Positions 1-8,106 of a stretch of DNA of 64,000 bases are shown piece by piece. A model generated the notes under the pieces. That model was not told where the DNA came from and did no database searches. It saw nothing but the letters and a program-made list of their open reading frames with translations. Source of the DNA: SP197 sp965242595 (GTDB lineage: Bacteria; Pseudomonadota; Alphaproteobacteria; SP197); NCBI GenBank assembly GCA_965242595.1, contig OZ251464.1, positions 434,001 to 498,000 on the forward strand. The letters are read 5' to 3'. Position 1 is the stretch's first letter. Each line of letters opens with the position of its first letter. The position numbers and the translations under genes were made by a program.

Positions 1-396
1 GGCCTGCTGGGTGATCACCCGCACCTTGACGCGCCGGGCCGGCCAGGCGCCGCTGTAGAGATCCTGCACATAGGCGTCGCGGCCCTGCCACCAGGCCAGC
101 ATGCGGCGATGGAGGCTGGCGGCATGTCGGGGCGCCATGGCGACATTCACCTGGCCCCAATCCACCTCGCCTTCGGTGGCGCGGTCGCAGACGATGAACT
201 TGTCGCCGGCCGAACGCCCGGTGTGGCGCCCGGTCAGCACCACCAGGGGGCCGTCGGCGGCCAGCGTCCCCTCGCCGTTGCGCAGGGCGTGTTCGTAAAG
301 CGCCGCGGTCCCCAGATTCCAGTAGCTATTGCGCAGCCGGGCCAGGCCGTGGGCCTCCAGCCCGCGCCCGCTGGCGGCCAGTTCGCAGATCGTCAT
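1..396 (-). CDS. pckA: Phosphoenolpyruvate carboxykinase (ATP), N-terminal part
   Basis: Converts oxaloacetate and ATP to phosphoenolpyruvate, the first committed step of gluconeogenesis, in the cytoplasm. Only the first 132 codons are inside the window; the rest lies beyond base 1. The visible part has the family signature RHTGRSAGDKF (usual form HTGRSPKDKF), preceded by NSYWNLGTAALYEHAL and followed by WGQVN, all typical of the ATP-dependent class rather than the GTP class. The start ATG (complement of 394-396) is the first in frame and gives the expected N-terminal length before the HTGRS motif. It is divergent from chvI, an arrangement common in Rhizobiales and Rhodospirillales, so the 239-bp gap probably carries promoters for both. 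Identification is firm; completeness cannot be judged. Confidence 0.93.
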   Translation of the reverse strand, partial: MTICELAASGRGLEAHGLARLRNSYWNLGTAALYEHALRNGEGTLAADGPLVVLTGRHTGRSAGDKFIVCDRATEGEVDWGQVNVAMAPRHAASLHRRMLAWWQGRDAYVQDLYSGAWPARRVKVRVITQQA

Positions 397-488
397 ACCT
401 GTTCGGCCCCCCGGCCGTTCGCGCCGCGCGGCCGTGCCGGCGCCCCCCAAGCCCGCCACGATTCAACGCCGCAAGCGACAAGACAAGA

Positions 489-540
489 CCGAAATCGACA
501 TGCGGTTGCGGAAATCGGCCCGAATCGGTTGCCGAATCCC
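489..540. promoter_or_regulatory. Phased GAA(A)TC repeats between pckA and chvI
   Basis: The 239-bp divergent gap between pckA and chvI carries four copies of a short word, GAAATCG at 491 and 511 and GAATC at 522 and 534. They begin 20, 11 and 12 bases apart, close to one or two helical turns. Within them CGGTTGC is also repeated (503 and 526). This could be a binding site for ChvI or another regulator of either gene, but no consensus is recognised. No convincing -35/-10 pair was seen nearby. Confidence 0.3.
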
Positions 541-635
541 GCCCCGCGGCCACAATACCGCCTTGGTCGGCGGCCAGAGACGAGATGCCCGTCTTCGGGC
601 CGCCAGCGAAGCGCTGCAACCAGGGGGAGCGAACC

Positions 636-1412
636 ATGCCAGCCCTTCACGCCGCCAAGCCCGCCGCCGAGGGCGCCAGCCGCCAGGGCAGGCGGGGCTT
701 TTCGCCCACCGGGCGCACCGTCGCCGTGGTCGATAACGAGGCCAATGTGCTGACCACGGTCGCCATGGCGCTGGAATCGGAAGGCTACCGGGTGCGCTGC
801 TATGGCGACAGCGTCGCGGCCCTGCGCGCCCTGGCGACCGATCCCCCCGATCTCGCCATCCTGGATATCAAGATGCCGAAGCTGGATGGCATGGAGCTGC
901 TGGAGCGTCTGCGCCGCGAGCGCGACCTGCCGGTGATCTTCCTCAGCACGCTGAACAGCGAAACCGACCAGGCCCTGGGGCTGCGGGCCGGCGCCGACGA
1001 CTACATCCCCAAGCCGTTCTCCAACCGCCTGCTGACCGAACGGGTGCGCGCCGTGCTGCGCCGGGCGGCGCTGACCTCCGGCCAGCGCGACGAGGACGAC
1101 GAGGACCAGCCGCCGCTGGAATGCGGCGCCCTGGCGCTGGATCCGGCCCGCCACCGCTGCACCTGGCACGGCGCCGAGGTGCGGCTGACGGTGACCGAGT
1201 TCCTGCTGCTGGCATGCCTGGTAGAGCGTCCCGGCCATGTCAAAAGCCGCGACCGGCTGCTGGACGCCGCCTATGACGACGACGTCTATGTCGACGACCG
1301 CACCATCGACAGCCACGTCAAGCGCATCCGTAAGAAGTTCCGGGCGGTGGACGGCGCCTTCGCGGAGATCGAGACCCTCTATGGGGTCGGCTACCGCTAC
1401 CGGGAGCCGTGA
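636..1412 (+). CDS. chvI: Response regulator ChvI (OmpR family)
   Basis: DNA-binding response regulator of the ChvG-ChvI envelope and acid-stress two-component system; in alphaproteobacteria it controls envelope, exopolysaccharide and host-interaction genes. The receiver domain (about residues 27-145) shows VVDNEAN, the phosphoacceptor in LAILDIKMP (Asp77) and the conserved Lys in YIPKPF. The C-terminal winged helix (about 165-258) contains LTVTEFLLL and ends TLYGVGYRY. The start at 636 is chosen over an upstream ATG at 585 because AGGGGGAG (622-629) sits six bases before it. The protein is 258 residues, slightly long because of a basic, alanine-rich N-terminal extension. chvG follows after 28 bp, and pckA is divergent upstream, as in related genomes. 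Confidence 0.93.
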   Translation: MPALHAAKPAAEGASRQGRRGFSPTGRTVAVVDNEANVLTTVAMALESEGYRVRCYGDSVAALRALATDPPDLAILDIKMPKLDGMELLERLRRERDLPVIFLSTLNSETDQALGLRAGADDYIPKPFSNRLLTERVRAVLRRAALTSGQRDEDDEDQPPLECGALALDPARHRCTWHGAEVRLTVTEFLLLACLVERPGHVKSRDRLLDAAYDDDVYVDDRTIDSHVKRIRKKFRAVDGAFAEIETLYGVGYRYREP

Positions 1413-1440
1413 GCGCGGCCCCGCCGGCCCGGGCGGCGCC

Positions 1441-3108
1441 ATGCGCGCGGGGCGGCGGCTGTCTTCGCTCACCCGCCGCCTGCTCGCCATCAATCTGGTG
1501 CCGCTGGCGCTGTTCCTGGCCGGCATCCTCTATCTCGACACCTATCGCGAGGGGCTGCTGGCCGCCAAGATCGCGTCGCTGACCTCGCGCGGGGCCCTGA
1601 TCGCCGACGCGCTGGCCGAAACCGCGGTGGTGGCCGGGCGCCCGGACGCCGCCGGCACCCCGGCCCATCTGCCGCTGGAAGGCGATGGGGCGGGCGAGGG
1701 CGCATTGGGCACCGCGCCGCTGGACCTGCACGTCATGGAGGAACGGGCGCGCCAGCTGCTCGCCCGCCTCAGCGCGCCCAGCGCCGTCAGAACGCGGCTG
1801 TTCCTGGCCGATGGGCGCATGATCGCCGACAGCCGCGAGCTGCCGGGCACCGGCGGCCTGCTGCAGGCCGAGGCGCTGCCGCCGCCGGACCGGGTCCACG
1901 CCCTGGAGCGCTGGCGGCTGGGGCTGGAACGGGCCGCCTTCGGCCTGGCGCCGGTCTTTGGCCGCTTCGATCCCTATCTCGAACCCGCCCGCCAGAGCGC
2001 CGCCGACTGGCCCGAACTGGCCGCCGCCATGGCCGGCGGCAGCGCCCACGCCCTGCGCGATGCCGGGCGCGAAGGCTTCGTGCTCACCGTTGCCGTTCCC
2101 GTCAGCCGCTATCGCCGCGTCCAGGGCGCGCTGCTGCTCTCTGCCACGCTGGCCGATGTCGAGGCCGAGCTGCGCGCCCTGCGCGGCGACATTCTGGCCC
2201 TGGCGCTGATCGCCTTCGCCGCCACGGTGGCGCTTTCGGCCTGGCTCGCCGGCACCATCGCCCGCCCCTTGAAGCGGCTGGCCCGGGCCGCCGACGAGGT
2301 CAGGCGGGCGCCGGCGCGCCCCGGCGCCATCCCCGATCTGGGCGGGCGCGGCGACGAGATCGGCGAGCTTTCCCGCGCCCTGGTCGCCATGACCGGGGCG
2401 CTGGAGCGGCGCATGACGGCCACCGAGCGTTTCGCCGCCGATGTCGCCCATGAGATCAAAAACCCGCTGGCCTCGCTGAAAGGCGCGCTGGAGCTGCTGC
2501 CCCGCGCCTGGGGCGATGCCGGGCGCCGCCGCACCCTGCTGGCCGCCGCCGCCGCCGACCTCAACCGCATCGATCGCCTGATCGGCGATGTCTCCGACGC
2601 CTCCCGCCTGGATGCCGAGCTCGGCCGCGCGCCCACCCGGCGGATCGATGTCGCCGCCCTGCTTACAACCATGGCCCTGGCCCTGGAGACCGCCTGGGGC
2701 GAAAACGGGCCGCGCCTGCGGCTGGAGCTGGAAGATGGCGCGCTTACGGTCATGGGCATCGAGGACCGGCTGGCCCAGGTGGTGCGCAATCTGCTGGACA
2801 ACGCCGCTTCCTTCAACCCCGCCGGCGGCCAGGTGACGCTTTCGGCCGCCCGGCGCGAGGGCTGGGTGGAGATCGCCGTCGCCGATGGCGGGCCGGGCAT
2901 CGCCGCCGGCAAGGAGGAGGCGATCTTCGCGCGTTTCTACAGCGACCGCCCGGCGGCGGCGGCCGGCGCGCCCGCCCGCCATGGCGGCCATTCCGGCCTG
3001 GGCCTCGCCATCTCGCGCCAGATCGTAGAGGCCCATGGCGGGCGGCTGGTGGCGCGCAATCTGGACGCCGGCGGCGCCCGTTTCACCGCCACCCTGCCGG
3101 CGGCGTGA
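1441..3108 (+). CDS. chvG: Sensor histidine kinase ChvG
   Basis: Inner-membrane sensor kinase that phosphorylates ChvI. An N-terminal transmembrane helix (about residues 14-32, LLAINLVPLALFLAGILYL) is followed by a periplasmic sensor of about 200 residues. A second helix (ILALALIAFAATVALSAWLA) then leads into HAMP, a HisKA segment with DVAHEIKNPLASL (phosphoacceptor His) and an HATPase domain with NLLDNAASFNP, DGGPGI and GLGLAI. At 555 residues it is normal for the family. The start ATG at 1441 is the only one that precedes the membrane helix with a short positive N-terminus; the longer reading frame from 1237 runs through chvI in another frame. No strong Shine-Dalgarno is visible, so translation may be coupled to chvI. 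Confidence 0.92.
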   Translation: MRAGRRLSSLTRRLLAINLVPLALFLAGILYLDTYREGLLAAKIASLTSRGALIADALAETAVVAGRPDAAGTPAHLPLEGDGAGEGALGTAPLDLHVMEERARQLLARLSAPSAVRTRLFLADGRMIADSRELPGTGGLLQAEALPPPDRVHALERWRLGLERAAFGLAPVFGRFDPYLEPARQSAADWPELAAAMAGGSAHALRDAGREGFVLTVAVPVSRYRRVQGALLLSATLADVEAELRALRGDILALALIAFAATVALSAWLAGTIARPLKRLARAADEVRRAPARPGAIPDLGGRGDEIGELSRALVAMTGALERRMTATERFAADVAHEIKNPLASLKGALELLPRAWGDAGRRRTLLAAAAADLNRIDRLIGDVSDASRLDAELGRAPTRRIDVAALLTTMALALETAWGENGPRLRLELEDGALTVMGIEDRLAQVVRNLLDNAASFNPAGGQVTLSAARREGWVEIAVADGGPGIAAGKEEAIFARFYSDRPAAAAGAPARHGGHSGLGLAISRQIVEAHGGRLVARNLDAGGARFTATLPAA

Positions 3109-3186
3109 CGATGGCATAACGGTGGCGCCTTGCCGGGCCATCCGGCGCGGGCTAGAGGAACGGCCATCTGCCCATCGGATAAGGCC

Positions 3187-6100
3187 ATGACCTGCCGCCT
3201 TGCCGTCGATATCGGCGGCACCTTCACGGATGCGGTGCTGGATACCGCCGGCACGCTGGTCGCCGTCAAGGTGCCGACCACGCCGGCGGCCCCGGCCGAA
3301 GGCTTCATGGCCGCCGCCCGGCTGGCGCTGCGCCGGGCCGGGGTGGAGGCTTCCGCCATCGATCTGGTGCTGCACGGCACCACGCTGGCCACCAACCGGC
3401 TGATCGAGCGCAAGGGCGCGGTGACGGCGCTGTTCGTCACCGAAGGCCATCGCGACAGCCTCGCCATCGCCTGGGAAAACCGTTTCGACCAATACGACAT
3501 CATGGCCGATCGCACCCCGCCGCTGGCCCCGCGCCGCCTGCGCTGGCCGGTGCGCGAACGGATCGCCGCCAGCGGCGAGGTGCTGATCCCGCTGGACGAG
3601 GCCCAGGTGGCGGCCTGGCTGGATCGCATCGGCGAGATGGGGGTGGAAAGCGTCGCCATCGGCCTGCTGCACGCCTATGCCAATCCGGCCCACGAACGGC
3701 GCATCGCCGCCATGGTGGCGGAACGCTTCCCCGCTCTGGACCTGTCGCTGTCGTGCGAGGTGTGCCCGGAGGTGCGCGAATACGAGCGGCAATCGACCAC
3801 CGTCGCCAACGCCTATGTCAAGCCCGCCATGGCCGGCTATCTGGCCGATGTGGAGGCGCGGCTGGCGGCGGCCGGCTGCCTGGCGCCGGTGCTGATGATG
3901 ACCTCGGCCGGCAGCCTGGTGACGCTGGAGACGGCGCGCGCCTTTCCGGTGCGGCTGATCGAATCGGGGCCGGCCGGCGGCGCCATGCTGGCCGCCCATC
4001 TCGCCCGCCGCCTGGGCGAAGGGCGGCTGATGAGCTTCGACATGGGCGGCACCACGGCCAAGCTGTGCCTGATCGACGACGCCCGCCCGGCCACCGGGCG
4101 CAGCTTCGAGGCCGGCCGCGCCTTCCGCTTCATGAAGGGCAGCGGCATGCCGCTGAAAATCCCGGTGGTGGAGATGGTGGAGATCGGCGCCGGTGGCGGC
4201 TCCCTGGCCCGCGCCGACGCTCTGGGGCGCATCCAGGTTGGCCCCGCCAGCGCCGGCGCCGATCCCGGCCCCGCCTGCTATGGCCGCGGCGGGAAGGGCG
4301 CCACCGTCACCGATGCCAATCTGGCGCTGGGGCGGCTGGATGGTCCGGGTTTCGCCGCCGGCACCATGCCGCTGGACCGCCGCGCTGGCGAACGGGCGCT
4401 GGCGGCGGCTGTTGGCGCCCCGCTGGGCCTGGATGGGGAGGCGGCGGCCGCAGGCGTGGTCGAGATCGTGGACGAAAACATGGCCGCCGCCGCCCGCGTC
4501 CATGCGGCCGAGCGGGGCAGCGAGATGGCCGGGCGCACCATGGTGGCCTTCGGCGGGGCGGCGCCGCTCCACGCCGCCCGGCTGGCGGAAAAGCTCGGCA
4601 TCCATCGCCTGCTGGTCCCGGCGGGGGCCGGCGTCGGCTCGGCCCTGGGCTTTCTGCTGGCCCCTGCCGCCTATGAGGTGGTGAGAAGCCTGCATGTGAA
4701 GCTGGCGGCCATGGACACCGCCGCCCTGGCGCGCCTGTTCGCGGCCATGAGCGCGGAGGCGCGCCGGGTGGTGGCCCTGGCCGCGCCCGGGCGCCCGATC
4801 TCGGAGAGCCGCCACGCCTGGGCGCGCTATCAGGGCCAGGGCCACGAGGTGAAGGTCGATCTGCCCGCCGCCGCGCTGGCGGAAGATGGCGACGCGGCCA
4901 TTCGCGCCCTTCGCCGGGCGTTCGAAGACGCCTATCGCCGCCAGTTCGCCCGCACCGTGCCGGGGCTGGAGGTGGAGGTGCTGACCTGGTCGGTCACCGC
5001 CTGGGCCGAGGTGGCGCGGGACGGGCCGCTGGCGCTCGCCGCCGGCGACGACGCGCCCGGGGGGGGAGCGCGCCGCCGCGCCGTCGCCTTTCCCGGCCAT
5101 GGCGGCAGGCTGGAGGCGGCGCTCTGGCGGCGCGGCGCGCTGGCGGCCGGGGCAGGCGTGGTCGGCCCGGCGGCGATCGAAGAGGCGCAGACCACCACCG
5201 TCGTCCCGCCCGGCTGGCGGGCGGAGGCGGATGGCGCCGGCCATCTGCTGCTCACCCGCCCGGCGGGCGAAGAGGCGCGCCCTGGCCGGGCCGCCGGCCT
5301 TTCCGGCGTCGCCCGCCAGGTGCTGTGGGACCGGCTGATCGCCATCGTCGAGGAACAGGCCACGGCCATCGTCCGCACCGCTTTTTCCACCAGCGTGCGC
5401 GAGGCGGGCGATCTTTCGGCCGGCGTCTTCGATCTCGAAGGGCGGATGCTGGCCCAGGCGGTCACCGGCACGCCGGGCCATGTCAACGCCATGGCGGTCT
5501 CGGTGGGCCATTTCCTGGAACGCTTTCCGCCCCGGGCCATGAAGCCCGGCGACCATTACGTCACCAACGACCCCTGGCAGGGCACCGGCCATCTGTTCGA
5601 TTTCACCGTCGTCACCCCCTGTTTCCGCCCCGATGGTGCTGGCGGCGCCGGTGGGCAGCGGCCGGTGGCGCTGTTCGCCTCCACCGCCCATGTGGTCGAT
5701 ATCGGCGGCATCGGTTTCAGCCCCGATGCCGGCGAGGTGTTCGAGGAAGGGCTGACGGTGCCCATCATGCGGCTGTTCGACGCCGGGCGGGCCAATGACA
5801 GCCTGTTCGAGATCGTCGCCGCCAATGTGCGCGAGCCGATGCAGGTGATGGGCGATCTGCACGCCCTGGCGGCCAGCAACGATATCGGCTGCCGCCGCCT
5901 GGCCGAGATCATGGACGAGTTCGGCCTTTCCGGCCTGGACGAAGCCGCCGAACATATCGTCGCCGCCTCGCGCCACGCCATGGAGGAGGAGATCCGCCGC
6001 CTGCCCGAAGGCAGCTGGAGCCACGCCATGACCGTGGACGGCTATGACCGGCCCATCGTCATCCAGGCGCGGCTGACGGTGGCCGCCGGCGCCATCCGGG

Positions 6101-6894
6101 TCGATTTCGCCGGCAGTTCCGGCCTTTCGGCCCATGGCATCAATGTGCCGCTTTCCTACACCCAGGCCTATGCCAGCTTTGGCGTGCGTTCGGTGGTGGG
6201 CGGGCGCGTGCCCAACAATGCCGGCTCGCTGGCGCCCATCCGCGTCACCGCGCCGGCGGGCTCGATCCTGAACGCGCCGCGCCCGGCGGCCGTGGCCGTG
6301 CGCCATGTCACCGGCCAGATGCTGCCCGATGTGGTGCTGGGCTGCCTCGCCCAGGCCGGGGTGGCGGTGCCGGCCGAGGGCAGCTCCAGCCTGTGGAACC
6401 CGTCGCTGATGTCGCTCATGGGCGGCGATGCCGGCAACCACGCCCCGGGCGAGCGTTTCTCCGTCACCGTGTTCCATTCCGGCGGCACCGGCGCCAGGCC
6501 CGGGCGCGACGGGCTGGACGCCACCGCCTTTCCCTCCGGGGTGCGGAGCACGCCGGTGGAGATCACCGAGCAGATCGCGCCCCTGATCTTCACCAGAAAG
6601 GAGCTTCTGCCCGGCAGCGGCGGGCAGGGGCGCTGGCGCGGCGGCGACGGCCAGGCGATCGAGATCGCCCATGCCGAAGGCCGGCCCTTTGCCGTGCTGG
6701 CGCTGTTCGACCGCATCCACCACCCGGCGCGGGGCCGGGCCGGCGGCGGCCCCGGCGCGGCGGGCAGCATCCGCCTGGCCAGCGGCGCCCGCCTGAAAGG
6801 CAAAGGCCGCCAGATCGTGCCCGCCGGCGACCGCCTGATCCTGGAACTCCCCGCCGGTGGCGGCCTGGGCCGGGCGGAAGAGCGCGAGGAATAG
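3187..6894 (+). CDS. Fused hydantoinase/5-oxoprolinase (HyuA-HyuB)
   Basis: ATP-dependent amidohydrolase of the hydantoinase/oxoprolinase family, opening a lactam or hydantoin-type ring in the cytoplasm; the exact substrate is not readable. HyuA occupies about residues 1-690, with the ASKHA-type opening VDIGGTFTDAVLD, then TTLATNRLIERKGA and SFDMGGTTAK. HyuB occupies about 705-1235, from LWDRLIAIVEEQ through EAGDLSAGVFD and VTNDPWQGTGHL to EITEQIAPLIF. The length (1235 residues) matches 5-oxoprolinases with both domains in one chain. The start is ATG 3187 because the VDIGGTFTD strand begins five residues later; an upstream in-frame start at 3130 adds residues with no family match. It stands alone between chvG and a small-gene module. 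Eukaryotic-type 5-oxoprolinase and N-methylhydantoinase are both possible activities. Confidence 0.9.
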   Translation: MTCRLAVDIGGTFTDAVLDTAGTLVAVKVPTTPAAPAEGFMAAARLALRRAGVEASAIDLVLHGTTLATNRLIERKGAVTALFVTEGHRDSLAIAWENRFDQYDIMADRTPPLAPRRLRWPVRERIAASGEVLIPLDEAQVAAWLDRIGEMGVESVAIGLLHAYANPAHERRIAAMVAERFPALDLSLSCEVCPEVREYERQSTTVANAYVKPAMAGYLADVEARLAAAGCLAPVLMMTSAGSLVTLETARAFPVRLIESGPAGGAMLAAHLARRLGEGRLMSFDMGGTTAKLCLIDDARPATGRSFEAGRAFRFMKGSGMPLKIPVVEMVEIGAGGGSLARADALGRIQVGPASAGADPGPACYGRGGKGATVTDANLALGRLDGPGFAAGTMPLDRRAGERALAAAVGAPLGLDGEAAAAGVVEIVDENMAAAARVHAAERGSEMAGRTMVAFGGAAPLHAARLAEKLGIHRLLVPAGAGVGSALGFLLAPAAYEVVRSLHVKLAAMDTAALARLFAAMSAEARRVVALAAPGRPISESRHAWARYQGQGHEVKVDLPAAALAEDGDAAIRALRRAFEDAYRRQFARTVPGLEVEVLTWSVTAWAEVARDGPLALAAGDDAPGGGARRRAVAFPGHGGRLEAALWRRGALAAGAGVVGPAAIEEAQTTTVVPPGWRAEADGAGHLLLTRPAGEEARPGRAAGLSGVARQVLWDRLIAIVEEQATAIVRTAFSTSVREAGDLSAGVFDLEGRMLAQAVTGTPGHVNAMAVSVGHFLERFPPRAMKPGDHYVTNDPWQGTGHLFDFTVVTPCFRPDGAGGAGGQRPVALFASTAHVVDIGGIGFSPDAGEVFEEGLTVPIMRLFDAGRANDSLFEIVAANVREPMQVMGDLHALAASNDIGCRRLAEIMDEFGLSGLDEAAEHIVAASRHAMEEEIRRLPEGSWSHAMTVDGYDRPIVIQARLTVAAGAIRVDFAGSSGLSAHGINVPLSYTQAYASFGVRSVVGGRVPNNAGSLAPIRVTAPAGSILNAPRPAAVAVRHVTGQMLPDVVLGCLAQAGVAVPAEGSSSLWNPSLMSLMGGDAGNHAPGERFSVTVFHSGGTGARPGRDGLDATAFPSGVRSTPVEITEQIAPLIFTRKELLPGSGGQGRWRGGDGQAIEIAHAEGRPFAVLALFDRIHHPARGRAGGGPGAAGSIRLASGARLKGKGRQIVPAGDRLILELPAGGGLGRAEEREE

Positions 6895-6962
6895 CGGGCG
6901 CGGCCCGGCCGCACTATATTGAAAAGCGGCGCCTGGACGGTGCCGCGAGAAAGAGCAGGACG

Positions 6963-7088
6963 ATGGTCAGGACCAACCCCCGCATCGCCCCGACGCTGGA
7001 AAGCCTGCTGCGACGAAACGGTCTCTACGAAGCGGCGAGGCGGTGCGTGCTTGTGGACGGGCGCGGAGGCGGCGCGCCATGGACGTGA
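6963..7088 (+). CDS. Small 41-residue hypothetical protein, first gene of a three-gene module
   Basis: I do not recognise this protein. The frame starts at ATG 6963, with AGAGCAGGA just upstream as a possible ribosome site. It reads MVRTNPRIAPTLESLLRR and then a cysteine-containing tail, and ends in TGA at 7086-7088, so it overlaps the next start codon (7079) by ten bases. The overlap and shared direction suggest translational coupling with the two following genes, the last of which is a PIN-domain protein. An AT-richer stretch, CTATATTGAAAA (about 6913-6924), lies 40 bases upstream and could be a promoter. It could be an antitoxin-like peptide or a non-coding leader. Coding evidence is weak because no homology can be shown from the sequence alone. 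Confidence 0.4.
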   Translation: MVRTNPRIAPTLESLLRRNGLYEAARRCVLVDGRGGGAPWT

Positions 7089-7372
7089 GAGACGCCGTGA
7101 AAACGGCCAAGGACCATGTCGCCTACCTGTTCGAAGGCGAGGGCCTCGAGAACATCGGCCTGGAAGAGGTGATGCTCGAAGCCGAGGCGGATGTCTGGAA
7201 AGTCACCGTCGGCTTCACGCGCCCGTGGGATCGGGTGAAGGGAGTCGCGGACGCCATGAAGGCGCTTTCGTCCAACGAGATGCCCGAATGGAACAGGCGC
7301 TCGTTCAAGGTGGTCCGCATCGACGGCAGCGGCAAGGTTCTGTCCCTGACCCATCGCGACCCAGCGGCATAG
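7079..7372 (+). CDS. Conserved-looking hypothetical protein upstream of PIN-domain gene
   Basis: A 97-residue acidic protein with no family I can name. Predicted from sequence: an N-terminal helix (DAVKTAKDHVAYLFEGEG), then alternating beta-strands around VWKVTVGF and RSFKVVRID, ending in GKVLSLTHRD. This gives a compact alpha+beta outline. The start ATG 7079 has GGAGG about ten bases upstream and overlaps the preceding small frame; the PIN-domain gene starts six bases after the stop. That coupling suggests the two proteins are made together, as in toxin-antitoxin pairs where a small acidic partner precedes a PIN ribonuclease. It does not show a DNA-binding fold such as ribbon-helix-helix or AbrB, so a classic VapB role is not supported by sequence. 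Confidence 0.65.
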   Translation: MDVRDAVKTAKDHVAYLFEGEGLENIGLEEVMLEAEADVWKVTVGFTRPWDRVKGVADAMKALSSNEMPEWNRRSFKVVRIDGSGKVLSLTHRDPAA

Positions 7373-7378
7373 CGGCCC

Positions 7379-7843
7379 ATGCCCGCCGCCGAGGCGTTCA
7401 TCGACAGCAACCTGCCGGTGCTGCTCGCCGTCGGTGCGGTGGACCGGGGCCAGGTCGGGCGCCATCGCCGGGCGCGGAGCTTCGTGCCGGAGGATGACGA
7501 CCGCCTGATGGGAATCGTCGCCGCGCTGGACCGGGTGCTGGTGACGCCCAACACGCTGACCGAAGCCTCCAACCTGCTCGAATCCCACCATGACCACCGC
7601 TTCCTCGCCGCGCTGCGCCTCATCGTCGAGGAGAGCGAGGAAATCGTGGTGGCGAGCGCCGATGCCGTCCGCAACCGCGCCTTTCTGCGGCTGGGGCTGG
7701 CCGATGTCGTGCTGCTGGAAGCCATATCGAAGGCGCGGCCGCTGCTGACCACCGATCTCGACCTCTATCACGCCGCCATGGCCAGGGAAGCGGGCGCCGC
7801 CTTCAACTTCACCCATGTCCAGGCGCTTGAACAGGCTTTCTAA
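7379..7843 (+). CDS. PIN-domain protein (putative ribonuclease toxin)
   Basis: A 154-residue protein with the acidic tetrad of the PIN nuclease fold: Asp9 in AFIDSNLPV, Glu62 in NTLTEASNLL, Asp109 in RLGLADVVLLE and Asp126 in LLTTDLDLY. PIN proteins cleave RNA with Mg or Mn and many are the toxin half of VapBC-type modules. The length is in the VapC range (130-150), with an insertion rich in Arg/Asp between the first two acidic residues. It begins six bases after the preceding gene and is the last gene of a three-gene run. Its stop overlaps by four bases (CTAA) with the convergent MoaD-like gene. The fold call is good; a toxin role is inferred from the context. Confidence 0.8.
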   Translation: MPAAEAFIDSNLPVLLAVGAVDRGQVGRHRRARSFVPEDDDRLMGIVAALDRVLVTPNTLTEASNLLESHHDHRFLAALRLIVEESEEIVVASADAVRNRAFLRLGLADVVLLEAISKARPLLTTDLDLYHAAMAREAGAAFNFTHVQALEQAF

Positions 7844-8106
7844 CCCCCCGCCACGCGGGGCATGAGGTAGATTTCGGCGCCGGCGGGAATCGGTTGCAGC
7901 CAGGCGTCGCGGTAGAGCTGGCCGTCGATGGCGACAGCGACGCCGCGGGCCAGCACCGGGGCCAGTTCGGGATAGGTTTCGCCCAGCCGCTGCAACAGAA
8001 CCGCCACCGTGGGCGTGGGCGTGGCGATGGGGAAGCTGGCGCGGCCGCCGGCCAGGGCGCGCAGGCTGGCGGGGAGCCGCACCTCGACCGCGCCCGCCGC
8101 GCTCAT
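7840..8106 (-). CDS. MoaD/ThiS-like sulfur-carrier protein linked to the molybdenum hydroxylase
   Basis: A beta-grasp protein of 88 residues: strand VEVRLPASLRALAGG, then TVAVLLQRLGETYPELAPVL, VAVAIDGQLY, GAEIYLMPRVAGG. The C-terminal Gly-Gly is the site that is adenylated and thiocarboxylated in MoaD and ThiS. Its start codon overlaps the stop of the large molybdenum-hydroxylase subunit (ATGA at 8103-8106), so it is the last gene of that operon. A second MoaD with its MoaE partner lies at 59.0-59.8 kb, so this copy may be a dedicated sulfur donor or an accessory for the hydroxylase rather than the general cofactor enzyme. The specific role is inference. Confidence 0.8.
   Translation of the reverse strand: MSAAGAVEVRLPASLRALAGGRASFPIATPTPTVAVLLQRLGETYPELAPVLARGVAVAIDGQLYRDAWLQPIPAGAEIYLMPRVAGG

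Noticed and set aside
109..753. Plus-strand frames over the pckA start and the pckA-chvI gap
   Set aside because: They overlap the clear HTGRS-bearing pckA frame and lack any family resemblance.
1318..6723. A complement-strand open frame of about 1800 codons opposite chvG and the hydantoinase gene
   Set aside because: It is the mirror of a GC-rich gene: low-complexity Gly, Ala, Arg, Gln and His, with no family motifs, while the plus strand has clear domains.
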